Positions 22,458 to 33,519 of a stretch of DNA of 64,000 nucleotides are shown here, piece by piece. The translations under genes and the position numbers were made by a program. This stretch comes from Neurospora intermedia (taxonomy: Eukaryota > Ascomycota > Sordariomycetes > Sordariales > Sordariaceae), in NCBI GenBank assembly GCA_037102815.1, contig BTPP01000001.1, positions 6,535,001-6,599,000 of the forward strand, given 5' to 3'. The notes under the pieces were generated by a model. It saw nothing but the letters and a program-made list of their open reading frames with translations. It ran no database searches and had not been told where the DNA came from. Numbering within the stretch: the stretch's first letter is position 1; the number at the start of each line of letters is the position of its first letter.

Positions 22458-24312
22458 TTAGTTGGCCTTCTTTCCAAACTTGACCTTGATCTCTTCCTCA
22501 GTAAACTTTCTCGTATGCCTCCGGAGATACGCCGCCCTCTCTTCGAGCGTCATGTTCATCTGGAACTCGCCAATGGGCACCATGCACTTGGCCAGCGTCA
22601 TGTAATCCTTCATGATCAGCCTGACGGTAATCATGATATAATCGATGTTATGGAAAACCAGCGCATTGTTGGCCGCGTAGGTTTCCTTGCCCTTGAGGAA
22701 GGCCACGGGGTGTTCGCGCCAGTGGCGCAGGGGGTTAAGGTGGTGAGAAGTATGGTAGCCGTCGTTGTAGCAGTGGCGGTTGGACTGTTTTTTTTGGTTG
22801 TCAGTATCAGGTACGTAACGGAGAGAAAAGGGAGGGGGGGAAGACATACAGCAACATCCACCAACGTCACTGAACTCCTGTAATCGCTCTCCGGCTCCTC
22901 ATCATCCACAAACGCATGCTGTCCCCAGTTCCCCACCATCAGCGCCACCCTCAGCACCATCAGCGGCAACACCATCGTCCAAAACACGGCCTTGCCTCCT
23001 CCGGGCGCAAAGTTCCACATGGCGACGTACATGGCGTAGCTACCGTACTCCCAAAACGCCGCCTTGGCCGCCTGCTCGTAGCGTCCCTTGCGCGCAAAAT
23101 ACAGCGGCAGATCCAACCACACCAGGAAATAGAATCGGCCGACGTACTTGGCAAACTCGCTGAACTCATCGCGCTGGTACCGAATCGTCGAAGACAAATC
23201 GTCCGGCCCGTTGCCTTCAACGTGGTGGTGCTTGACGTGGTGGTAGTAGTACGAGTTCCAGGTGTGGCCCATCAGGGGATCCAAAACATAGGGAAACACG
23301 GCGTCAAATACCCTCGTCCATAACTTGTCCTTGGTCAGGATGCCACGCATGTGGATGTGCTGGTGCATCATCAGCGTGTAGGTGCCTACGTACCAGCCGT
23401 TGAGGATGGCGTGGAGGATGGCGTGCGGCCAGGAGAAGCGGACAAAGAGGAGATACATGGCGGAAGGGACGGTGGTGGAGAAGTAGATGAGGAGGTGGGT
23501 GATCATCAAAATGTCGGTTGGTACGCGGATGAGGGAGGTGGCCCATTGCTGGTAGGCGGAGAGGAGGGAGGGAGGGAGCCATTGGAAGGATTGCAGGTCG
23601 GCGAGGTCGAAGAAGTTGGTAATGGAGGGTTCAAAGGTGGGGGATTTGGGGTCGTTGAGGGCGGAGAGATGGGTGACGGCTGCTTCGTTGCGGGTGGCTG
23701 TGAGTAGCAATGAATTGTTAGTGATGGCTTCATGGCAAATCGTGAAGATGGTCACGTGGGTGCAGCGTGGTTGGTCAACTACACCACGGCGGGCAGTTGG
23801 GGTGTTGGTGCACTGGAGCGGAAATTGCCGGCCGCCAGCGGTCCAGAACCTCTGGACCCTGCAGTCTTGGCAGCGACATGATGTCACAGCCGAGACAGGA
23901 GCCCGCACCGTCCGATAACGATAAGATCAGGGGTTCATCTGAACAACCAATTCGTTGACCGTTCCGAACCGCGATGCGATGCGACGAATGAAAAGACATG
24001 CGATGTTCGCCGCACTGCGACTCCGAATTGTGTCGACTGCAACTTCAAGCGAAAGAAAGACCGCGCTGGACAGACAAACACACACGTACCTGAAGCTTTC
24101 TGACAACCTTCAGCATCCTTGTTTACACCGCCCTTCGTATTTGTATCTGTCTCCTCTGTCCCTGTTGTCTCCGTATCCGATGCCGATGCGTACGCTGAAT
24201 CTGGATTTCCCTTCTCCTTCGCTTTCAAGTGGTCGCTGTAATCGGTCGCCAACGTCTCCAAGACCACGCGATCGGCCTTGGTGAGGTCGTGGGCGAAGAC
24301 AATGTGTTCCAT
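22458..24312 (-). CDS. Fatty acid desaturase/hydroxylase superfamily membrane enzyme
   Basis: The model is exons 24312-24090, 23697-22850 and 22784-22458, giving 465 residues. The junctions are in phase (TCA G + CC; then phase 0). The three histidine clusters of the di-iron desaturase superfamily are present: HQHIH (186-190), HHVKHHH (227-233) and HTSHH (368-372), with an additional His at NWGQHAF (335). Hydrophobic stretches at about 135-165, 255-275 and 305-330 fit an ER membrane enzyme. The expected chemistry is O2-dependent desaturation or hydroxylation of an acyl or lipid chain; the regioselectivity cannot be read. The N-terminus (1-75) is Thr/Glu-rich and lacks a cytochrome b5 domain. 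The first intron (392 bases) is long, so the leader exon is the less certain part. Confidence 0.82.
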
Positions 24313-25835
24313 GATCACGGTCGCGGATCACTCGCTTCGTTTTGAACTCGGTTCGGGCCCGGCGCCGGTGATTGTAGATCGGATAGGAGAAGGTTTGCCG
24401 GGTTTGAGTGCGCAAAGCGCAAACGGGAAAAACGGCTGCGCGCGGCCGCGTTGTTCGGTTTCTCCGTTCAACGGTTGCAAGTGCTCATGCGGCGCGGATG
24501 CAAGTCGGCTTGGATGTATACGATCAGATGCGCAAGTCGAGAAATTGAAAGCGCCGAACAAAGGATGATGTATGTACTAGCAATCAAGAAGACCAAGGTA
24601 GGGTCCTTGAAGAAAAAGGGGGAGGGGCAAGGTAGTAGACGAGGTAAACAGATGTATGTACCCTGCAAAAAAGGGACCTTGGAGAAAAGGTCGACAAGGA
24701 CGAAAAGCGAATGGGGCCCCGCGAGGAAAACTGAAAAGGCGGGCGACAGTCCAGTTCACTACTTTGAACAGTCCGGGGAACAAAATGTAAAAGGTCCGGC
24801 TGCAACCGTACAAGGAAGCGACGAACTAAAGCGACGAAACAACGAACGAGCAAACGACACGAAAAAAAAACATTCGTTGGATATCAGCCCACGGCTGGCT
24901 AAACTCGCTGTTCGCCAAACACAAGGGCCCCTCGAAATTTGTGGTTCATGTGGAGCCAGATGCCATTCTTGCATCGGATAGCGCGGACTGGCTTCTTGCC
25001 TGCCAGAAGCTCATTGTTTACTTTGTGATGAAGAAAAAAAGGAGAATCTGCAAATCAGATGTTCTTTTTTGCACGAGATCCGTCCTAGCTGTCAACTTGG
25101 TGTTCATTAAATAAACTCAAGCTTTTTCAGATCAGAATTCGGTGCCGGGGTTGCCTTTCTTCTGCCGCAGGGTCCTCATCCGAGAGCCGAGCCCTGGAAG
25201 TTCTTCTTGGTGTCAGGGGTAAGAACCCTAACCCTGTCTGAATCTGAAAAACAAGCAGTTCTGCATGTTGAGCACAGACCATTTTTGCGCTCTCTTCGCC
25301 CGTCTCGTCCTCTTCCATTTCCTCTTCAACATTCATCACGCACTCGACACTCAATGGCTGAGCGTTCATTTCCAAAATACTTGCTGTTTTGTTCTCGATA
25401 CCGACTTCAGTTTGCTTCATTTTCGTCAGGTACTTGGCGTATCTTTCCTACCATGGTACCATGTCTCGTTTTTTTTTCATCCTGTTGTGGGCACTACCGG
25501 GCCAGCCAAGGTGCAAAGCCGTCAAAAGCTGACAATCGCAACACCAATGTTCTCCCGGCTCATGGCGTCAATTCCCATGCCAACCTTTGGGCTGTTGTTC
25601 AGCCAATGGGCGCTTGATCTGCCTTACTTTATCTCTGCCGTTTGCTTCCAGTAACCTCGCGTTGTTTCCACATGCACCTGGTTCAGCGACCTCTTGCCCC
25701 AGCACCTGAAACCAGGCGCTGTCGAGGAGTCGAGCCACATGAACAGGAACTCTACACTTGTTCAGCCAAAGTCACAACATCAACACCACCCTGCTCGCGC
25801 ACCGAGAAACGCTCCAGCACTTTGAGTGGTGTTAG
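24313..25835. other. Intergenic region
   Basis: I see no convincing gene. A plus frame at 24451-24981 is Lys/Arg-rich with no domain. The following 700 bases have many stops and a pyrimidine-rich character. Confidence 0.4.
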
Positions 25836-26153
25836 ATGATGGCATCTCGGAAAACCGACGATGCAGCCTGGGTCAAGATGTTCGGGCAAGATCAAAAGCT
25901 GTCGTGTCTTCCACAGCTGAAAGACTTAAGATATCTGAAGCTGTCAGACATGTTCGTCTACACCCGTCAGCAGCACGTGGATCGATACCCGCGTGCTGCG
26001 AGGGACGGTGTGTATCCGGCTGTGCGGGATCTTCACGGTTATCGGGCGGTACTCACACATAATCTGACAGAACTGGGGGCACCGCCGAAGCTGCGTTCGG
26101 TTTATGTGGGGGGACATTTACCGACTGATCGGTATATGAGGATTGACCTTTGA
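25836..26153 (+). CDS. Small hypothetical protein, LRR/F-box-tail-like
   Basis: This is a 105-residue frame that starts with two consecutive ATGs directly after a stop codon. It contains a leucine-rich stretch (PQLKDLRYLKLSDMF) and a PPKLRSVYVGGH segment, reminiscent of C-terminal pieces of fungal F-box/LRR proteins. It may be a relic of such a gene or a genuine small gene. No partner exon was found upstream. The call is weak. Confidence 0.25.
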   Translation: MMASRKTDDAAWVKMFGQDQKLSCLPQLKDLRYLKLSDMFVYTRQQHVDRYPRAARDGVYPAVRDLHGYRAVLTHNLTELGAPPKLRSVYVGGHLPTDRYMRIDL

Positions 26154-26950
26154 TGGTGTTCGTGGGAACAATAGCGAGAACCAAGGACTTGGGTTGCTGT
26201 GTTGCCTGAGGTGAGATAGCGCTGCATTTTCAGACGGGAGGTGAGTGAGTGAGTAGTCACCTTATCCTCACACCGTATAGCTGCTCCTTCCTCCAAACTG
26301 GTCAGTAACTTGCCAAACGCTCCTTCCACAATTCCACCTAACCGTCCCTCCTAATTTGTTTTTTTTCTTGCCGCACTTCGCCACCTTTTCCCCGCGCCCC
26401 TCCTCCCTTCACTTCCCGTTTTCTTCTTCTCTTGTGTTGTCGCGTTCTCTTACACAACATTCATCAACGGAAATCTTAATTACTACCTGTCCATGATCCT
26501 CAGCGGTCTCAGCAACTGAGTACGGTATACGAAGGCTTCGGTTGTTCAATTCCACTCTCAGCACGCACCAAGACCTGCTGTTGGAAGTCTGTGCCCTAGG
26601 CCGTCTTCACTGGCCTTGCCCATTGACGTACACTCTTCCCGGTATACCTAACTAAGTAGGCTGGTTGGTTTCCGTTTTCTCCTCTTCCGTTGGACACCTC
26701 CAGAATCGAGCCCTTTTCGTTGTCGCCTTCTAGCACTCCGTCCGTACCTGCCTCCCCCACAACGGAAAACGAGAACCTCGGAGTGTGCTTTTTTGCCAAG
26801 CGAATCCCGCTGTCCAGTCACCCCCTCACGGCGCAATTACGGCCATTCTTTCCCAATCAGCACCCAACATACAGACGTCCTTTCCGCGAGAGGTATACTC
26901 GAGAAGGACAAAAAGCCTTGTCGTAGTCACATCGATAGAGCTTCGCGAAC
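26154..26950. other. Upstream region of the first Gag-like gene
   Basis: This stretch is pyrimidine-rich (CT-rich runs at 26330-26460 and 26660-26780), typical of a fungal promoter. No supported gene is seen. Confidence 0.4.
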
Positions 26951-27769
26951 ATGTCGGATTACCAAATGACAGACAGTTCCTCACCCAGTTAGTCTATTCC
27001 ATTTTCCACAACAGTGGCAATTGACTGACAGGACGCTAATCCCATTTCAGGCCGATGCTCAACTCCTGCACCGCCCAGCTTCTTATTTACTGGCAACACC
27101 ACGCCGCATGTGGAGTTTCTCCCTCCTATCCCAGAGCTTTTTGGCGTCGCTAGCGTGGAGAAGTGGAAGTATGCAGTGCGACTGTATCTCAACCATCATG
27201 GTCTGCTGGACTTCATTGATGGAACCCACGAGAAGGGCCAAGCCAATTCCGACGTGGAGTCTCCTGATTCTTGGCGTAGACGACGCGCGCATGCTTTCAC
27301 CATCCTCAACGGCAGAATTGACCACGTCATGCCGGAGCTGCTCAGCGCTGGTTTGAGAGCGTACGATGATGATTACGACTTCGACCCCCAGGAGTTGTGG
27401 AATTACATTACCCGGTACATTAGACTCGGCACGCGCTCAGATTCACTCAAGGACCGTATGCTGCTTCATTTGTTCAACGATTTATACCTCCGTGGGGATG
27501 CCAAATTCGAGAAGCATGAGTACATTCTCATGCGCCGTCGTCTCCGCACGTTGGGAATTGAGGTTCACCCTAAGGTTATGATGAATGTAGGCGTTGATGA
27601 GGACGACCTCAACGGTGATGACCACGTACGCTTTCATAGCCTGGAGTCAAGACAAGTGCAGGGAAGATGGTTGACCTGGTGGAGCATGATGTGGAATGCC
27701 TCGGTGGTTTTTAACAAAGATGACTTCGCGAAGATGTTGGAGGATGTTGAGGATCATGTGGTGGCGTAG
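26951..27769 (+). CDS. Gag-like (copia-type UBN2/DUF4219-like) family protein, copy 1, longest member
   Basis: The frame looks whole. A short leader exon (26951-26987) and a 63-base intron with GTTAGT and CAG precede the main exon 27051-27769, giving about 251 residues. The family series is present: PIPEL, WKYAVRLYLNHHGL, a central RRRRAHAFTIL helix and a DPQELW segment. Unlike its relatives it continues with SLKDRMLLHLFNDLYL and an EYILMRRRLRTLGI helix. These match the order of the second helical block in copia Gag (arm that counts 'L.LKM.EG.SV.EH...L...L..LG'). There is no zinc knuckle, protease, integrase, polymerase or LTR nearby. The likely origin is a Gag fragment exapted by the host; the function is unknown. 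This is the only + strand member; the other seven lie downstream on -. Confidence 0.6.
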
Positions 27770-28944
27770 TAGGGAGGGGTCGCATCTTTGCTATTGCGCG
27801 AAGAAACTGCTCATGTTTCAGCCACGCGGTCTTGGTTGTAACACAGGAGGAACAAATGGTGCACATTATGGTCAAAAAGAATTTGCTCTCTAACATTACA
27901 GTGAAGCGTAAGTCAAGACTGAGGCATGATACTGCTTGTTGGTGATGTATGCTGCGGCATCAGCAGCTGTCTTGTATACTAGAGGCGTACCACCGGTGTG
28001 GAACTTGGAAAGGTGTAGTCCGTCAGATGATCTTCAGCCGCGGCATATCAGAAACGGACGGGTAGAGAATGATCGCCAAAACTTCACTTGGTGGCTCGCG
28101 AAATGCCCGGTATTTTTTTTTCTGCCAGCTGTACGGCGAAGGGTGATCAAATTTGATAATAAAGGAAATGTTACGTCCAGTAATGATAGCTGCAACAAAC
28201 TTCATTCACCATGGCAAAATGATGGATATGTGAAGTGATGGGCTGCTATCGCTGTCGCTGCCATAGCGGAGTAGCGCTGGTCGTTAGTGGACTACACAAA
28301 GTTAAGGCCCCGCCCCATGTTCGTGGCGATAGTACTTGAATGTAAAGGATCACTCAACGAAAACATCACTTCATGAATTTAGACAAAATATTTACGGCTA
28401 GAGAAGTATTCCTAGAATCGGCTGGTCTTGTCCAGCAAGATCAAATAGATACAAGATTCCTACTTTTCTTTGTTCAAAATGAGTGTCTTTCTCAACCGAA
28501 GTACTCCCGCTCTCCATCCAGCATCGCCCATAACAGCGCTGACCCACTGGAATTGAAGCCAGCAGGAACCCATGTCTGCTCGTCACCAACCACACCGCCA
28601 GACACTCGCCGTCTACGTCTCCATTGTCCACCATACTTCCGTCCTTCATGTTTGGCTATATTGAGTTACCATTCAGTTTCGTATCTCACCCTTATTCACT
28701 TGGATATTGCCCGATGCTGAAGCTGGAGAGGTCTTTGAGAATGAGGGGCCGAGGCAAACGTCGCACTGATGAGGATGGTACAAGGATATAAGTGAAGCAG
28801 TCAGAGGCAGCACGGGTCAATGACCCAAGGAGGACTTAGCTTCGAACAGATCTGATGGAAGTGGGCGGGGGCAGTCAACCAGGTTTTGATTGGGTTTATG
28901 TTCCGCTGCACCTAGGGCAGGAAGCAGCTAGGTAGGTAAACTCA
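27770..28944. other. Intergenic region before the mariner element
   Basis: I see no gene. The sequence is of mixed composition with a CTAGGTAGGTAA motif near 28929 directly beside the transposon's left end. Confidence 0.4.
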
Positions 28945-30070
28945 TGATCAAAAAATACTGTCACCACCCCCCAATGCCTAATGCACCCCATTTATCAACA
29001 TCTTAATACCAACCTTCTAGAGTGCATTCCACCACCAAACCTTAATATTTTTTAATGATTTTTATTGCAAATGAAAGGCTAGAATCTAATTTAGTATTTG
29101 GTATACCAGCCTTTATTCCTTCTGCAAGCCTCGAGGCGCTTGGGCATTGAGTCGATAAGGCCGTCAATAAAGTCTTGAGGGATGCGATTCCAGATGCCAA
29201 TAAGTATCTCGCCAATTCGACGCTTATTTGCCTCGCTCTCCGTTAGCAAATAGAGCTCCGGGAACTCTTTCCTTAACATCCTCTTCATTTTGTTCCAGAC
29301 GTGCTCAATGGGATTCAAATCCGGGCTGTGAGCAGGATGTGCTATACACCAGATGCCGTGGTCCTCCAACCAGTCCTTGGTTTGCTTCGAGATATGAATT
29401 CTCGCATTATCTTAGAGAAAGAAGGTTCCCGGACGGTAATAAGGAGCTAATCCTTACTCTAGAACATCGATATAAAAATTGGAAGTATACCCATTTCTTA
29501 CTACGGTTGCATCGCGGTCCATAATAACGAGGTCTGACCGTCCACCCTTCCAAATCATCCCCCAAACCATTAAAGTAATAGAAGCTTTAACGTAGGCTTT
29601 GAAATTGACTAATCCGGGCTTGAATTTATCCTGAGGCCGTCGAAATACCTAATTATCGGGCTGATCGGGGGCGTTCTAGACGGAACATTCATCGGAATAA
29701 CTTCCCTATACATTTTCGTAGTTAATAGTGAGGTGAGAAAAATCTGAGAAAAAGATAGGCCTACCTCCAATAGAATTTCTTTTTGATGGCGAAATTCCTT
29801 AGAATACTCTAATCTCTTTTTGGCATCGTCCTTTAAGAGAGGAATCCTCTTTATTGAGATCCATTTTCGTCGATAATCCTTCCCTAAAATCTTTCCTAAA
29901 GCCTCGTGAACTCCGGGCATCCCCGGTTAAATGGCGACCAAGATCAGCCATTTTGGCCGGGAGTTGACGGAATTATAAAGGTTTAAAGAAAAGGTGGTTG
30001 TGGTAGGAATGGCGGGGTGGAAGGTTGATGCAAATGCAAGGTGGGGGGAGGTGACAGTATTTTTTGATCA
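28945..30070 (-). mobile_element. Decayed Tc1/mariner DNA transposon with inverted terminal repeats
   Basis: Inverted repeats of 29 bases lie at 28945-28973 and 30042-30070, with one mismatch. Each contains TACTGTCACC read inward. The element is 1126 bases and is AT-rich relative to its flanks. A minus-strand transposase relic is visible. The C-terminal frame 29369-29091 carries the HPAHSPDLNPIEHVWNKMK signature and ends RRNKGWYTKY. Just upstream DNARIHIS marks the second catalytic Asp region. A middle piece at 29920-29609 has KKRLEYSKEF. The frame is interrupted by stop codons (for example near 29400 and 29460) and by a frame change. The N-terminal DNA-binding part has little room, so an internal deletion is likely. 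It is not autonomous. Confidence 0.88.
29091..29945 (-). pseudogene. Tc1/mariner transposase relic
   Basis: The relic encodes DDE-superfamily transposase pieces in order on the minus strand: the KKRLEYSKEF region, an LMVWGMIWKGGRSDLV strand, DNARIHIS, then SPDLNPIEHVWNK and the C-terminal SMPKRLEACRRNKGW. In intact relatives (about 340 residues) this enzyme cuts and joins the element at TA sites. Here only about 280 codons' worth of similarity remains and it is broken by several stops or shifts, so it should be inactive. Confidence 0.8.
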
Positions 30071-30315
30071 TTACTGTACCTACCTCTAGAGGTATCTTGC
30101 GAGGAAGCTATCCTGCTCGTTGATGACTTCAGGCAATTTTTCTCCAGCAAAAGTCGCCCAGAAGTTACATACTCTCCCTGCGGCCAATGGAGATGTAGCT
30201 ACCAGATACCATCCATAGCATCTCGCTGTGCAAGATGCATCCACCCCCTTCACTCCTCGCTTGTACCGACAATCCCGCGAGCCCCCAACAACCTCCAACC
30301 CACCTGAGCAAGCTT

Positions 30316-30801
30316 CTACTCGTCATCCGTCAAACTAATCGCGCGCGACGACATGGAACGGTTGGTACCCAGACGCGAAGCCGCCCTGTCCCTATCCTGC
30401 TCTCTCTGCCTCAACTCCTGAACTCGATTCCACAACAAATCCGTCCGAAACCCAAACGAATCCTTATCGCCATCCCACCCAGCGGCAAGAAGTGCGGGGA
30501 CGATACTTCCGATTTTCGAAAACAGAATCGCGTACGCATGCATATTACGACGCTGGTAGTTCTTGCGGTCGTGCTTGGTAGGCGGATTCGGATTCCCGTC
30601 GTCGTCTTCACCACATGCCTGCCAGCGCAAGTCCCAGCGGCTTTGTTCGTGGCCGGTGATGAAATAGAAGACGCCGTGGTAGCGCAGGTGGAAGTAGAGC
30701 GCGTGTTGCCAGGCGTAGTAGTTGCTGAGGTCTTCGGCGAGGTGAGGGATGGGGAAACGGCTGAGCGCGTCGTTGTCGGGGTCGTGGAGGTCTAGGTCCA
30801 T
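30316..30801 (-). CDS. Gag-like family protein, copy 2
   Basis: A single whole frame of 161 residues. The motif series is FPIPHLAEDLSNY, WQHALYFHLRYHGVFYF, a central NMHAYAILFS helix and a late LLWNRVQEL segment in place of DPxxLW. The C-terminus is Arg/Ser-rich and has no second Gag-like block. A GTAAGTC donor sits 5' of the start (at 30872-30871), with an AG before the ATG region, so a leader intron is likely. It lies next to the mariner element. Function unknown; see copy 1 for the proposed origin. Confidence 0.6.
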   Translation of the reverse strand: MDLDLHDPDNDALSRFPIPHLAEDLSNYYAWQHALYFHLRYHGVFYFITGHEQSRWDLRWQACGEDDDGNPNPPTKHDRKNYQRRNMHAYAILFSKIGSIVPALLAAGWDGDKDSFGFRTDLLWNRVQELRQREQDRDRAASRLGTNRSMSSRAISLTDDE

Positions 30802-30872
30802 GGTGACAATGGGTTACTGCGTTGGGCTTAGCGGATGGGAATCGGAACGATGGAAGGAGGGTTTAGACTTAC

Positions 30873-32290
30873 GAGGAAAGGAAGTTCTGCAGTGATGGAG
30901 TAGTCGTGGGCTTCAACAAGTTGAGTAGAAGTTGAGAGTCAACTATGTCCTTGTGACTGCGGAGGTGATGAGCGGCGACAGAAAATCGTCCTGACTGGAC
31001 CTTGTAGAGGTAAGGAAGAAGGAAAAATGAATCTAAGCTTGGGCGGCCTAGAAATATTGTCAGGAGGAGACAAAATGCCAGTGAATGGGGGCCAAAGTCC
31101 AGTGAAGGAAACATGGACCCAGAGCACAGACTTCCAACACCTTCCATTCTTTTGTTCTACCATTCACTCGACACTCACCCTTTCAGCCAAGGTTTCACCC
31201 CAAAACTTGCGACAGCGAAGTTCATAGTGATAAGAACCTTCAAGATGGAACCAATAAAGACTCCCATGACATGACGCCATGGATGGTGCAAAAGAAAAGT
31301 TGTATGCGCAGAGAAGAGGGATGACGGAGCCTTGGGCGCGGTTTATGTCCAAACAGAATGCGTCAATGACTGTCGAGAAAGTAAAGAACCAAAAAAGTGG
31401 AAGAACAAAAAAAAGCTCAGCTTCCCAAGTCTGGAGTGAACCCAAGACCAGCTGCAACCAACGAAAATACCAACGCGTTTCTTGCCCCAGCGCACTGCTA
31501 CATTCAGTTGGCTACTGGAGATGTTGGAAGGGTTTAACACCAGGGCTTGTATGGTTTCAATGCCTTGGGGAATGGGAAGCGGGAAAATCCTGCCGTTTGA
31601 AAGTTGGAGCCAGAGCGTGTTGCCGTGGTCTTTTGGTGGGGTTCATCTTTTCTCGTTATTCGGTGTCGCGTAGTGTGGCAGTCGCGGCTTACGTAGATAT
31701 AGATAGATGTAGGCAAGTGCGAATCACGCGTGAGAATCGAGGGAACGGAAGGTTCTGGTTGGGGACAGGCGAGCAAGGAAGTATTGAAGGTAGCTTCTTT
31801 ATATTAGGTCACTGGCATCCCGGTTTGCCAAGCGAGGCTTGCCATTATTTCCGTTATGTTGTTACTATTCACTTCGCTGATATTCCCTCCCTCCAAAAGT
31901 GCCGTTGTTAGGCAGTCATAGCATGTCTTTCTTTCACATGTCGCAATGGGAAAAGATCAGAACCAAAGATATGATTTCACGCTTGCGGTTACATCAAAGA
32001 CGGAAATCCTGCGGAAGAGGGGGAAAGTCGCTTCTGTTCATTCACCACGGATTCACAGGCATCTACTCTAAATCCATTCTTCTCATTGAATTCATTCCTC
32101 CTGTCTTCAGTTGCTGTGAATCCGTCCGTCATGTCTGAGTGTTCCATGACAGTTACTTCAAGCTACCGTATTTTCCATGCAGCAGACATCGAGAATGACC
32201 CCACTTGGTTCCTCCATGTCGTAACTTCTCCGAAATCTGCATTACCATAACACTCAGTTGGCTACCATAGCGGGAAAATCACCAGCACAT
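30873..32290. other. Intergenic region, 5' of copy 2
   Basis: About 1.4 kb with no supported gene. A 210-codon plus frame (31279-31911) lacks any recognisable domain, has irregular composition and lies in the promoter side of copy 2; I treat it as chance. Confidence 0.4.
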
Positions 32291-32684
32291 CAAGCCTTGT
32301 TAGGGGGGTCCAATGCTTGCATTTTGACAAGCCTTGTTGCGAAAGCAAGCACTGTTGGTTGAGGGAGGCTTCTGATTGGTTGGCTTGAGAGTACGCTATA
32401 AACGATTGCTGAAATATTCAAAAACTTAGTGCTTTTTTTTTCCAAAGTTCTTTCCCCCATTCCTCCTTATATAAGAAAGAGAACCGAAACGAATATTATA
32501 TCAATTAGGCCAGTGGCTCAATGGTTCTCATTGTTGCATTTCTTTCTTGAGATCGCTAGTTCGATTCCAAACAGTTATAGGTTTTTGTTCGTCGCGCGAG
32601 AAGTCTCGCGCGGAAGTGAAAGTGTGAATACCCTCATCCGGACCCACCCCCTCCCTACCCCGGCGGCCAACCGTAGAGGAAGTA

Positions 32685-32729
<45 letters not shown>

Positions 32730-32912
32730 AAGACCCTGATAGTGGCACTTTCAGAAGGTCATTATAGGGGTCTTTAGCTTTTGCTATTTTACACCCAAAT
32801 CCAACCAATCAGAAGCCTCCCTCAACCAACAGTGCTTGCTTTTGCAACAAGGCTTGTCTCGTTATCAGCTCTAACAAACCAGTCAAGCCTTGTAACCCCC
32901 CCTCAAGACTTG
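32291..32912. mobile_element. MITE-like inverted-repeat element carrying a nested SINE
   Basis: Inner inverted arms of 56 bases lie at 32328-32383 and 32801-32856, with one mismatch. The arms begin CAAGCCTTGTTGC and end GATTGGTTGG. A weaker outer pair follows: CAAGCCTTG with a G run at 32291-32309, and its counterpart with a C run and CAAGACTTG at 32893-32912. This suggests the whole element spans roughly 32291-32912. No transposase is encoded, so it is non-autonomous. Inside the right half is a small hairpin (AAAGACCC at 32729, GGGTCTTT at 32768). A target duplication is not clear. Confidence 0.75.
32507..32725 (+). mobile_element. tRNA-derived SINE retroposon with poly(A) tail
   Basis: The head looks tRNA-derived. 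A box-A match TGGCTCAATGG is at 32514-32524 and a box-B match AGTTCGATTCC at 32558-32568, spaced as in a tRNA-type RNA polymerase III promoter. A tRNA-unrelated body follows, with a strong hairpin (CGCGCGAG, loop AAGT, CTCGCGCG, near 32597-32616). A poly(A) tail of about 39 bases (32687-32725) closes the element. The length of about 219 bases is normal for a fungal SINE. It lies inside the MITE described above, so it is younger than that element; the long tail also suggests recent insertion. No clear target duplication was seen. Confidence 0.8.
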
Positions 32913-33087
32913 ATCCCCTCCTTGTATTCCCACTGTGGTAACTCCAGTCCGGTGAGACGGCGACCATAATGCGCTGATAGCAAAGAGGTAAACATGCAGA
33001 CTGCCAGTTCGTATCTCGAAGAACGTGATTCCTCCACCTCCACAGGTTGGAGTTCGGGTAAGTCTGCGAAACGGAAGCAAGCTATCT

Positions 33088-33519
33088 CTACGCGTGCTGC
33101 GCTGGGCCGCAAGTCTTGTGGTACGCCAGAATCACCTGCCACAATATCTTGGGATCAAATCGGTCAACCTCGCGCTGCACCTTATTGCCGAACCGTCCCT
33201 TCAAGAACTCGATCAGGTCCTTGGCCGACGACCAGATGATGGAGTACGCGAGTAAGCGACGGCGACGGCGCTCATCCTGGGAGATGACTGGCGCGGCAGG
33301 ACCAATATCTTCTTTCACTCTCCAGATCTTGGTAGTAATATCCGGTTGATGTCTGGTCTCATTCTCTTCAACGAAACAGTCAACATTGTGGTATCTGAGA
33401 TGGAACCTGACGGCAAACTTCCAATCGCCAAAGTTCGACGTGTCCCTGGAGAGTGCCGGAATAGGGACAAGTTTGAGCGCCTCGGATGTGTCCATAGTGG
33501 CTGCACATGTAGGGTCCAT
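33088..33519 (-). CDS. Gag-like family protein, copy 3
   Basis: The frame looks whole, about 143 residues from the ATG at 33519. The open frame extends upstream to 33606, but that part contains a GTAAGC donor (33599) and a CAG acceptor just before the ATG, so the upstream start is probably leader intron. Motifs: LVPIPALSRDTSNF, WKFAVRFHLRYHNV, a RRRRRLLAYSIIWSS helix, KGRFGNK and DPKILWQVI. The protein is basic around residues 85-95. Function unknown. Confidence 0.6.
   Translation of the reverse strand: MDPTCAATMDTSEALKLVPIPALSRDTSNFGDWKFAVRFHLRYHNVDCFVEENETRHQPDITTKIWRVKEDIGPAAPVISQDERRRRRLLAYSIIWSSAKDLIEFLKGRFGNKVQREVDRFDPKILWQVILAYHKTCGPAQHA

Noticed and set aside
24451-24981. 176-codon plus-strand frame
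   Set aside because: Lys/Arg-rich low-complexity sequence without a domain.
31279-31911. 210-codon plus-strand frame
   Set aside because: No recognisable motif and many Trp/Cys/Arg in a random-looking order; lies in the flank of a real gene.
32281-32920. Target-site duplication for the MITE and the SINE
   Set aside because: Only two- or three-base similarities were found, too short to claim.
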